Shown piece by piece: positions 8,425-18,922 of a stretch of 62,378 bases of DNA. Where the stretch lies: positions 1 through 62,378 of the forward strand of contig CAIYPP010000135.1 in the NCBI GenBank assembly GCA_903928115.1. Direction: 5' to 3'. The notes beneath the pieces are model-generated. The model was given only the letters and a program-made list of their open reading frames with translations. It made no database searches and was not told the origin of the DNA. A program made the translations under genes and the position numbers. This DNA is from an uncultured Planctomycetota bacterium (GTDB lineage: Bacteria; Planctomycetota; UBA1135; GCA-002686595). Each line of letters opens with the position of its first letter. Position 1 is the first letter of the stretch.

Positions 8425-10691
8425 TGGACGCGCAGGGGATCGACCCCGTGTGCGGGATGAAGGTCGCGGCCAACGCGCCGCTCTCGCACGTCCACGACGG
8501 CATGACCTATCGCTTTTGCGCCGCTTCATGCCTGCAGAAGTTCCGCGCAGATCCCGACAGGTTCCTCGGCGGCGCTCGCGAGGCCATGGCGAAAGAACCT
8601 GGGCTCGCGAACGTGCTCCACGTATGCCCCATGTGCCCGGGTGTCGAGCAGCGCGGACCAGGAACATGCCCCAGCTGCGGCATGGCGCTCGAACCGGTCG
8701 AGATCACGCGCGAAGACCCGTTCGAGCACGAGCAGCGCGACTTCGCCCGCCGTCTCCGCGTCGCCGCGCTGCTGACCGTACCGCTCTTCGTGATTTCGAT
8801 GGGCGGCATGCTGCTCGGGCACCACGAATCGCTGCTGCCGCAGAGCTTGGATGCGGCCGCTCAGTTCGCGCTCTCGTCCCCGGTCGTGTTCTGGTGCGGC
8901 CGTCCGATCCTCGAACGCGCCTGGACCTCGCTGAGAGCTGGGTCGCCCAACATGTTCACGCTGCTCGGCCTAGGAACGACTGCAGCTTGGGCCACGAGCA
9001 TCCCAGCGGCCATCCTTGGCGATTCTGACGGCTTGTACTTCGAGTCGGCGACCGTCATCACGACGCTCGCACTGCTCGGACAGGTCCTGGAGCTGCGCGC
9101 GCGACGCAAGACGGGCGAGGCGTTGCGAGAGCTCCTCGACCTCGCCCCCAAGACGGCGCTGCTCGTCGATCCTCTGGGGAACGAGCGCGAAGTCCCGCTG
9201 GCGAGCGTGGAACCGGGCTATGTGCTGCGCGTGAAGCCCGGAATGCGCGTGCCGGTCGACGGGGTGGTACTCGAAGGTGAGGCGCACGTCGACGAGTCGA
9301 TGCTCACGGGCGAGAGCGTGCCTGTGCGCAAGACGAACGGTGACGGTGTGATCGGCGCAACCCTCGCGCAAGGTGGATCCTTCACGATGATTGCCGAGCG
9401 CGTTGGGCGCGAAACGGCGCTCGCGCAGATCCTCGCACTCGTCGCAGCCGCCCAGCGCAGCCGCGCGCCGATCCAGTCGCTCGCGGACAAGATCTCACGC
9501 TGGTTCGTGCCCGCGGTGTTTGCCGTTGCACTCGCAGCTGCAGCGATGTGGGGACTCGCAACCGACGAAGGCTGGACTCGCGGACTGACCGCAGCGGTCT
9601 CGGTGCTCGTCATCGCGTGCCCGTGCGCGCTCGGCCTCGCAACGCCGATGTCCGTCGTCGTCGGAACCTCGCGCGGCGCGCGGGAGGGCGTTCTCTTCCG
9701 CGATGCGGCCTCGCTGCAGGCCCTCGGGGAGGCCGAGGTGCTCGTGCTCGACAAGACCGGCACGCTGACCGAAGGACGGCCGACGCTGCTCGAAGTCGTC
9801 CCGGCGAGCCAATTCCGGCGCGCGGACCTGCTGAGTGTCGCAGCCGCCGTCGAAGCGGGAAGTGAACATCCCATCGCACGCGCCATCCTGACGGCCGCGC
9901 AGCGCGAGTCCCTCGCGGTGCCGACGGTGACGCGCTTCGAAAGCGTCGCAGGCGAGGGGGTTCGCGCCCTCGTGGAAGGCCGCACGGTCTCGCTGGGAAC
10001 GGCGCGCTGGCTCGCGCGCAACGGAGTGCCGACGGAAGCGCTGGAGTCGGAGGCGCTGCGACACGCCGAGCGCGGCGCCACTGCGGTCTTCGTCGCGATC
10101 GACGAATCTCTGGCCGGCCTGCTCGTTGTTGCGGATCCTCTGCGCTCGGGAGCGCGAGAGGCGCTGCGCGCGCTGCGGTCGCTCGGCCTCGAGCTTCACA
10201 TGGCGACAGGAGACCGACGCGCGACCGCGGAGAGCATCGCCGCCCAAGCGGAACTCGGAACCGTGTTTGCCGAGGCGAGTCCCGCTGCGAAGGCGGAGTA
10301 CGTGCGCAAGCTGCGGGCGGGCGGACGCCGCATCGCCATGGTGGGCGACGGCGTCAACGATGCACCCGCCCTCGCGCTCGCGGACGTTGGCATCGCGATG
10401 GGTACGGGGACGGACGTCGCAAAGCAGACCGCGGCGGTGACGCTCGTGCGCGACGACCTCGAGGCCTTGGTGAAAGCGGTCGCGCTGTCGCGCGCAACCA
10501 TGGCCAACGTCCGCCAAAACCTCGCGTTTGCCCTGGGATACAACGCGCTGTGCATCCCGGTCGCGGCCGGAGCGCTCGCGCCGTTCACCGGCCTCGTCCT
10601 CTCCCCCATGCTCGCCGCGCTCGCGATGACGTTCAGCTCGCTGTCGGTCATCGCCAACGCGCTCCGCCTCCGCACCCAGCCGCTGCGATAG
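8421..10691 (+). CDS. copper-translocating P-type ATPase (CopA-like) with YHS and metal-binding N-terminus
   Basis: A P1B-type ATPase of 756 residues exporting monovalent copper or a similar soft metal. The N-terminus is not a classical HMA domain. It is a YHS domain (DPVCGMKV, then FCAASCLQKF) followed by a heavy-metal-binding zinc-ribbon-like segment CPMCPG...CPSCGMALEP. Then come TGES, the transmembrane CPC at about 400-402, phosphorylated Asp in DKTGTLTEG at about 444, HPIARAI and GDGVNDAPAL. The start ATG overlaps the previous stop. Its grouping with a glycosyltransferase and a sulfatase-like protein is not an obvious functional unit. Confidence 0.9.
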   Translation: MMDAQGIDPVCGMKVAANAPLSHVHDGMTYRFCAASCLQKFRADPDRFLGGAREAMAKEPGLANVLHVCPMCPGVEQRGPGTCPSCGMALEPVEITREDPFEHEQRDFARRLRVAALLTVPLFVISMGGMLLGHHESLLPQSLDAAAQFALSSPVVFWCGRPILERAWTSLRAGSPNMFTLLGLGTTAAWATSIPAAILGDSDGLYFESATVITTLALLGQVLELRARRKTGEALRELLDLAPKTALLVDPLGNEREVPLASVEPGYVLRVKPGMRVPVDGVVLEGEAHVDESMLTGESVPVRKTNGDGVIGATLAQGGSFTMIAERVGRETALAQILALVAAAQRSRAPIQSLADKISRWFVPAVFAVALAAAAMWGLATDEGWTRGLTAAVSVLVIACPCALGLATPMSVVVGTSRGAREGVLFRDAASLQALGEAEVLVLDKTGTLTEGRPTLLEVVPASQFRRADLLSVAAAVEAGSEHPIARAILTAAQRESLAVPTVTRFESVAGEGVRALVEGRTVSLGTARWLARNGVPTEALESEALRHAERGATAVFVAIDESLAGLLVVADPLRSGAREALRALRSLGLELHMATGDRRATAESIAAQAELGTVFAEASPAAKAEYVRKLRAGGRRIAMVGDGVNDAPALALADVGIAMGTGTDVAKQTAAVTLVRDDLEALVKAVALSRATMANVRQNLAFALGYNALCIPVAAGALAPFTGLVLSPMLAALAMTFSSLSVIANALRLRTQPLR

Positions 10692-10723
10692 GGGAACGCT
10701 CGCGGCCGGAGCGAGGAAAAGCG

Positions 10724-10729
10724 TACATT
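10724..10729 (+). promoter_or_regulatory. -10 element of the ABC-F gene, predicted leaderless
   Basis: TACATT lies 9 bases before the ATG at 10739, so the mRNA would begin at or within a few bases of the start codon. There is no clear -35. Confidence 0.45.
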
Positions 10730-10738
10730 GGGGACTTC

Positions 10739-12379
10739 ATGATCGTCCTCGACAAGGTTTCGAAGCACTACGGCCGTCGGCTCCTGCTCGTCGAAGCGAG
10801 CTTCCAGCTCAACCCCGGCGACAAGGTCGGCCTCGTCGGCCCGAACGGGTCCGGCAAGTCCACGTTGTTCCGCCTGATCGTCGGCGACGAGAAGCCCGAC
10901 GACGGAACGGTGCAGGTGCCCAAGCGCGTCTCGATCGGATACTTCCGGCAGGACGCAGGCGAGATGAGCGGCCGCAGCGTGCTCGATGAGGCGATCGCGG
11001 GCTCCGGCCGGCTCGGTGATCTACACCACGAGCTTGCGGACCTCGAGCGCGCGATGAGCGATCCCGAGCGTCTCGACGAGATGGACGCGATCCTCGCGCG
11101 CTTCGGCGAGGTGCAGGGCGAGTACCAGCAGCTCGGCGGCTACGACCTCGAGGCGCGGGCGCGCGAAGTGCTCCACGGCCTCGGCTTTCACGACTCGCAG
11201 ATCGAGGGCGACGTCGGTGCGCTGTCGGGCGGCTGGCGCATGCGCGTGTCCATCGCGAAGGTCCTGATCGGCAAGCCCGACGTCCTGCTCCTCGACGAGC
11301 CCACGAACCACCTCGACATCGAGTCGATCCTGTGGCTCGAAGGCTTCCTGAGGGCAACGGACGCGGCCGTGCTGATGACCTGCCACGACCGCGACTTCAT
11401 GAACCGCGTCGTCGGAAGGCTCGTCGAGATCTCCGACGGCGAGCTCGTCGAGTACGGCGGCAACTACGACTACTACGACCGTGAGCGCGCGATCCGGGCT
11501 CGCGAGCAAGAGGCAGCGTTCGCGCGCCAGCAGGCGATGCTCAAGAAAGAAGAGCGCTTCATCGAGCGCTTCGAGCGGCACGCCGCGAAGGCGGCGCAGG
11601 TCCAGTCGCGCATCAAGAAGCTCGACAAGATCGAGAAGCTCGAGCCGCCGCGCCGCCGCGAGCTCGTGCCGTTCGAGTTTCGCATCCCGCCGCGCTCCGG
11701 CAACGACGTGGTCACGCTGCAGGGCATCAGCAAGCGCTACGGCGCGCGCGTGATCTACGATGGCTTCGACTTCGAGGTCAAGCGCGGCGAGCGTTGGTGC
11801 ATCATGGGCGTCAACGGCGCGGGCAAGACCACGCTGCTCAAGATGGTCGCGGGCGTCACGCAGCCCGACAGCGGCAACGTCAAGCTCGGCGCGAGCCTGA
11901 AGCTCGGGTACTTCGCGCAGTCGTCGCTCGAGATCCTCGATCCGTCGCTCACCGTGTACGAGCAGATCGACCGCGCGTTTCCGCTGGCAACGACCCCGTC
12001 CAAGCGCAGCCTGCTCGGCGCGTTCGACTTCCCCGGCGATGAGATCGACAAGCGCATCGGCGTGCTCTCCGGTGGCGAGCGCTCACGGCTCGTGCTGGCG
12101 CAGATGCTGTTCGATCCGCCGAACTTCCTCGTGCTCGACGAGCCCACGAACCACCTCGACCTCGACACGAAGGAGATGCTGGTCAAGACCCTCGCCGGAT
12201 TCGACGGCACGATGCTGTTCGTGAGCCACGACCGCACCTTCCTGAAGGGCCTCGCGACCAAGGTGCTCGACCTCTCCGGCGGCGGCGACGCGACGGCGCG
12301 CAAGCCGCTCGTGTTCCACTCGAGCTATGACAAGTGGGTCGAGAAGACGGGCCACGAAGCGCCCGGCGTGCACCGCTAG
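10739..12379 (+). CDS. ABC-F family ATPase (ribosome-associated)
   Basis: Soluble protein of 546 residues with two ABC cassettes and no membrane segment. Cassette one has GPNGSGKST, LSGGWRMRV and LLDEPTNHLD; cassette two has GVNGAGKTT, LSGGERSRL and LDEPTNHLDL. A charged linker (RQQAMLKKEERFIERFERHAAKAAQ region) is the P-site-tRNA interaction motif of ABC-F proteins such as EttA and Uup, which act on the ribosome. The start is set by MIVLDKVSKHYG and the TACATT hexamer; the upstream continuous frame reads as non-coding. The stop TAG shares the palindrome CTAG with the stop of the convergent gene at 12376. Confidence 0.93.
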   Translation: MIVLDKVSKHYGRRLLLVEASFQLNPGDKVGLVGPNGSGKSTLFRLIVGDEKPDDGTVQVPKRVSIGYFRQDAGEMSGRSVLDEAIAGSGRLGDLHHELADLERAMSDPERLDEMDAILARFGEVQGEYQQLGGYDLEARAREVLHGLGFHDSQIEGDVGALSGGWRMRVSIAKVLIGKPDVLLLDEPTNHLDIESILWLEGFLRATDAAVLMTCHDRDFMNRVVGRLVEISDGELVEYGGNYDYYDRERAIRAREQEAAFARQQAMLKKEERFIERFERHAAKAAQVQSRIKKLDKIEKLEPPRRRELVPFEFRIPPRSGNDVVTLQGISKRYGARVIYDGFDFEVKRGERWCIMGVNGAGKTTLLKMVAGVTQPDSGNVKLGASLKLGYFAQSSLEILDPSLTVYEQIDRAFPLATTPSKRSLLGAFDFPGDEIDKRIGVLSGGERSRLVLAQMLFDPPNFLVLDEPTNHLDLDTKEMLVKTLAGFDGTMLFVSHDRTFLKGLATKVLDLSGGGDATARKPLVFHSSYDKWVEKTGHEAPGVHR

Positions 12380-13575
12380 CGCAGCTTCGCGTCGCAGGCA
12401 GCCTCGAACGAGGCCACGATCGGACGCACGAGCTTGCTCTCGAAGAGCTCGTGCAGCAGCTCGCGCTCGTCTTGCAGCACGCTCTCGCAGTGCGGCAGCT
12501 TCGCAGCGGCGGACGGCATGGTCGAGCGATCGATGGCCTGCGCCTCGAGCTTGCGAAGGTTGCTTGCGAGGAGCTCGCTCTCCTTGGCGCGCGTCGCGGC
12601 CACTTCCTCGACGGACTTGCCAGAGTCGCGCAGCTGCATGAGACGCTTCACGACGCCTTCGTTCATCTTGGCGGAGCGCTCGAGCATGGATGTGACAACG
12701 GGGGCAAGCGTGCGCTCGTGCAGCGCCGCGAAGACGCGGCGACACGCGTCCCGGCCCCTCGCGCGCGCGTCGTCCGCACCGGCGTACGGCCCCGACTCGC
12801 CGGCGAGGCTCACGTAGATCCGCGAGCGCAGCTCGAGCTCCGCAGTGCGGGCCGCCTTGCGCTCGAGCTCGAGCGTGATGTCCTTCGAACCCTCGAGCGG
12901 GGCGGGAACCGCAAAGCGCTCTGCAAGCGGAGCCACCGCGAAGTCGACGGATTGCAACGCGACCGTCATCTCGCCCTTGGGGCTGCGGCCCTTGAACTCC
13001 GAGAGCATTCCCGTGCCGCGGACGACCGCGATGTCGAAGTGCCCATCGGTCGCAAAGCGCAACAGGTCGCCCTCTTCACGAGGTTCGCCGCCCTTGCGGC
13101 GCAGCACGCCCAGCCAGCCGAGCGGAGACGTCGAGTCGGTGACCACCTGAGCCTCGATCACGAAGTTGGCCTTGGCGGCGGCCTCGTCGAACGACCAGTC
13201 CATGCCGACCACCGAGCGCATCGGGCCGCGCGTCTTCGCGCTCGGAACGACTTCGAGCAGGAGCTTCTGCACGGGCTCCAGCTCGGCTTGCGTGGCACCG
13301 AAGTCCATGCGGCCGTGGAACGGCGTCGCCCCTTCGTTCGAGCGCACCGAGAGCACCCCCTCGACGCTCCACATCGAAGTGGTCTTGCCCGCGCTGGTGC
13401 GATCAAAGCGCAGTCGATCGGGCGCGACGTAGTCGATCTCGAGCAATGTCGGCTCCGAGTTGGCCGTGGTGACCAAGGTGTAGCGAGCGCGGAACGAGCC
13501 GATGCCCGCGCTCGAGCGCTCCAAGTCTGCGAGCACGTCGCCCGACGCGCCCAATGCGAGGATCCACGCCAGCAT
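12376..13575 (-). CDS. secreted protein with LolA-like N-terminal domain
   Basis: A 399-residue protein with a short signal peptide (MLAWILALGASGDVLA). The next 100 residues (SFRARYTLV, LLEIDYVAPDRLRFD, MWSVEGVLSVR) follow the pattern of LolA/outer-membrane-lipoprotein-sorting folds, which bind acyl chains. The C-terminal 120 residues are highly charged and look helical; I do not recognise them. The upstream frame beyond ATG 13575 is non-coding in character. It starts 14 bases after the stop of the M16 peptidase gene, so the two form an operon. LolA assignment is from pattern only; an unrelated periplasmic protein is possible. Confidence 0.7.
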   Translation of the reverse strand: MLAWILALGASGDVLADLERSSAGIGSFRARYTLVTTANSEPTLLEIDYVAPDRLRFDRTSAGKTTSMWSVEGVLSVRSNEGATPFHGRMDFGATQAELEPVQKLLLEVVPSAKTRGPMRSVVGMDWSFDEAAAKANFVIEAQVVTDSTSPLGWLGVLRRKGGEPREEGDLLRFATDGHFDIAVVRGTGMLSEFKGRSPKGEMTVALQSVDFAVAPLAERFAVPAPLEGSKDITLELERKAARTAELELRSRIYVSLAGESGPYAGADDARARGRDACRRVFAALHERTLAPVVTSMLERSAKMNEGVVKRLMQLRDSGKSVEEVAATRAKESELLASNLRKLEAQAIDRSTMPSAAAKLPHCESVLQDERELLHELFESKLVRPIVASFEAACDAKLR

Positions 13576-13589
13576 TATCGCCGCGCCCC

Positions 13590-16487
<2,898 letters not shown>

Positions 16488-16520
16488 GGGCGGTTCCCTT
16501 GGGGGCCTTTCGAGCCGCGG

Positions 16521-16526
16521 ATTGTA
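16521..16526 (-). promoter_or_regulatory. -10 element of the M16 peptidase operon
   Basis: TACAAT on the minus strand (5 of 6 to consensus), 33 bases before the ATG. The short leader contains AAGGGA as a ribosome site. It is back to back with the STT3 promoter at 16568. Confidence 0.45.
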
Positions 16527-16567
16527 GCGGCACCGAGCGGGCCGTTCAGCGCGGGCGGGCGAGTGCG

Positions 16568-16573
16568 TAGCAT
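16568..16573 (+). promoter_or_regulatory. -10 element of the first STT3 gene, predicted leaderless
   Basis: TAGCAT followed by GGGG, 9 bases before ATG 16583. The same TAGCATGGGG string precedes the second STT3 gene at 18907, so the paralogues share a promoter core. Confidence 0.5.
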
Positions 16574-16582
16574 GGGGCCACG

Positions 16583-18877
16583 ATGGAGCGCGGGGCACGG
16601 CGACGATGGCTGGGACTGTTGCTCTGCATCGCGCTGCTCGCGGTCGTCGTGCGCGAGACGTGCGACCTGCGCCACGCCCGCGTCCAGGGCGCTTCCGAGC
16701 AGGGCTGGTTCACGCTCGACCCCGACTCGCTCTACCACATGCGGCGCGTGGAGCGCGTGTTCGACGAAGGGCTGCCCCCCGCCGAGCGCGATCCGCGCAT
16801 GAATGCGCCCCACGGCGCATCCATTCCTTGGCCGCCCTACTACACCTACGTCACCTGGGCGGCGTGCGTGCCGTTCGTCCCGAGCGAGCCGCTGGCCCGG
16901 GCTCGACACATCGAAGAGCGCGTCGCGACCTTGCCGTGCGTCTTCGCGGCGCTGGCGAGCTTGCTGCTCGCGATGACGGCTTGGCGTCTCACGCGTGAGC
17001 GGATCGAAAGTGAGCGACTGACCGCGGCGGCCATCGCGGGCGGCACCTACGCGCTCCTCGGCGCCTCGCTGCAGTACAGCGCGATTGGAAACGGCGACCA
17101 CCACGCCTGGGTCGTGATGCTCCTCGCGGCGATCGCATGCGTCGCAAGCGATGCGCTTCGGAGCGACACGCTCGGCGATCCACGGCTTGGCTTGCGCAAC
17201 GGCGCGCTGCTCGGCGTCTTGAGCGGGGTCCTCGTCGGATCGTGGGTCGGCGGCTTGGTGTACGCCGTCTTGCTGGAGCTCGCGCTAGGGCTGGCGCTCT
17301 TCGCTCACGCCAAGGAGGCGCGACGCGGTCTCGCATCGCTCGGACTGGCACTGCACCTCGCGTGGGCGATCACGATCGCGCCCGCTGTGTTGAGCAGCCC
17401 TTGGAAAGACGAACAGCCTTGGATGCTGGTGAACGCCTCATGGCTGCACCTCGTGCATCCCCTGCTCGGCGCGTGCGTGTTCGTCCCGTTGCTGGGCGGG
17501 AGCGCGGAGCGGCTGCGGTCGCGCTGGCCGTGGATCGTCACCGCGACACTCGCGGTCCTCAGCGCCGCGCTTGCGTTCGGAGAGTTCGGGCTCGCAAGGG
17601 GCGTCCGCGAAGGCTTCGCGTGGGCTTCGCGCTCGAACGAGTTCATGGCGTTCATCACAGAGTCGCAGCCGCTTCTGTGGGGACCGATCGGCGGCTTCGG
17701 TCCGCTGACCGAGCTGCTCGGATTCGGAGTGCTGCTGTCGCCGATCGCGCTGGGGTGGCTCGTGCTCGTCGCATGGCGTGAGCGTCGGCTCGAGCTCGCG
17801 TTCACGGCGATCCTGTTTGCCGCACTGCTCGCGCAGGCGCTCACCCAGCGGCGCTTCGCGGACGCGTTCGGCGTGCCGCTGTCGCTCACTCTTGCGCTGT
17901 TCTGCTCGCACTTCGTCCAGCGCCTCGTCGCGCCTTCGCACGGAATGGCCTCCGCGCTGGGTCTCCTGCTTGCGCTCGCGGCGGGGTTCCCCACCCTTCG
18001 GCTGGCGCAAGCGCGCGCCGAGACCTCGTGGTACGAAGTCGAGCGGGATCCCGCGCGCGAGCGCCGCGAGCTGTACGACCGGCTCCGCGAGCTGCCGGGG
18101 AACGACGAGCCGGTGCTCGCGTCATGGGACCACGGCCACGCGATCGAGTGGATCGCGCGCCGCCCCTCGATCGCGACGAACTTCGGAAGCTACCTCGGGC
18201 GCGATAGCTACCTCGATCCTTGGCGCTTCTTTCTCGAAGCCGAGCCGCGCGCGGCCGAGGAGCTCCTCCAGCGTCGCGGTGCGCGCTATGTGCTGATGCC
18301 GGGCAACTTCACCAAGGATCTGGAAGTGATGCTGCGCCTGCTCAAGCCCGATGAGCGCCGCACCTACCTCATCGTTCCGCGCGCGGGCGTAGCCTTCACG
18401 TCCCAGCGTTTTCTCGACACGCTCGCGGGGCGCCTGATGACGGGCGGACGCATCGCCAATCTCGACGAGCGCGGCCTCGTCGGCGACTCGCTCGACTTCT
18501 TGCGGCTCGTCCACATCTCCCCCAGCGTGCTGCCCGCGCCTCCGCCGGTGCGCCACACCAACGGCCCGGTTCGAACCGGCTGGATCTGGGAGCGAGTCGA
18601 GGGCGCGCGAGTTCTAGTGCGCGGAGAGCCCGGCACCCGTGCGAAGATCGAACTCGACTTGGAGTGCTCGGCCAGCAAGGAACGCTGGTCGTTCGTCGCG
18701 AGCGCGACCCTCGGTGCGGACGGCACGGCCGAGCTGCGCGTGCCGTACAGCACGGATGCGCCGAATGGCGATACGCACGCGCGGGGTGAGGCTCGCCTCT
18801 CGGTGGGCGAGCGGACGCTGTCGCTCGCGATCCGCGAGGCCGACGTGCTCCGAGGCGGAGTGGTCTCGGCCCCCTGA
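16583..18877 (+). CDS. STT3-type oligosaccharyltransferase-like protein (GT66), copy 1
   Basis: Polytopic membrane protein of 764 residues with a periplasmic C-terminal domain. The catalytic landmarks of STT3/PglB are present: D46-P-D48 in the first loop, GNGDHHAW (D172) as the second acidic site, FITESQPL (E360) matching the SVSE/TIxE loop, and ASWDHGHAIEW (W515-D516) as the variant of WWDYG that binds the acceptor sequon. This family transfers a lipid-linked glycan to Asn in secreted proteins; other acceptors are possible. It is followed 45 bases later by a paralogue. ATG 16583 is fixed by the TAGCAT hexamer and by family alignment. Confidence 0.8.
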   Translation: MERGARRRWLGLLLCIALLAVVVRETCDLRHARVQGASEQGWFTLDPDSLYHMRRVERVFDEGLPPAERDPRMNAPHGASIPWPPYYTYVTWAACVPFVPSEPLARARHIEERVATLPCVFAALASLLLAMTAWRLTRERIESERLTAAAIAGGTYALLGASLQYSAIGNGDHHAWVVMLLAAIACVASDALRSDTLGDPRLGLRNGALLGVLSGVLVGSWVGGLVYAVLLELALGLALFAHAKEARRGLASLGLALHLAWAITIAPAVLSSPWKDEQPWMLVNASWLHLVHPLLGACVFVPLLGGSAERLRSRWPWIVTATLAVLSAALAFGEFGLARGVREGFAWASRSNEFMAFITESQPLLWGPIGGFGPLTELLGFGVLLSPIALGWLVLVAWRERRLELAFTAILFAALLAQALTQRRFADAFGVPLSLTLALFCSHFVQRLVAPSHGMASALGLLLALAAGFPTLRLAQARAETSWYEVERDPARERRELYDRLRELPGNDEPVLASWDHGHAIEWIARRPSIATNFGSYLGRDSYLDPWRFFLEAEPRAAEELLQRRGARYVLMPGNFTKDLEVMLRLLKPDERRTYLIVPRAGVAFTSQRFLDTLAGRLMTGGRIANLDERGLVGDSLDFLRLVHISPSVLPAPPPVRHTNGPVRTGWIWERVEGARVLVRGEPGTRAKIELDLECSASKERWSFVASATLGADGTAELRVPYSTDAPNGDTHARGEARLSVGERTLSLAIREADVLRGGVVSAP

Positions 18878-18906
18878 GCTTCGTAGGAGCCTCCGCCGCG
18901 GCTCGA

Positions 18907-18912
18907 TAGCAT
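18907..18912 (+). promoter_or_regulatory. -10 element of the second STT3 gene, decides its start
   Basis: TAGCAT covers the in-frame ATG at 18911. A transcript made from it would start close to ATG 18923, 10 bases downstream, so 18923 is preferred over 18911. Confidence 0.45.
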
Positions 18913-18922
18913 GGGGTCGCGC

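Noticed and set aside
6580-8667. Long minus-strand open frame opposite the GT-C glycosyltransferase
   Set aside because: Composition is Arg/Glu/Arg-rich antisense of hydrophobic codons; the plus strand has the coupled starts and domain features.
16563-16570. GTGCGTAG upstream of STT3 copy 1, same octamer as in the cbb3 element
   Set aside because: Only the octamer matches and it overlaps the -10; no second box or dyad, so I treat it as chance.
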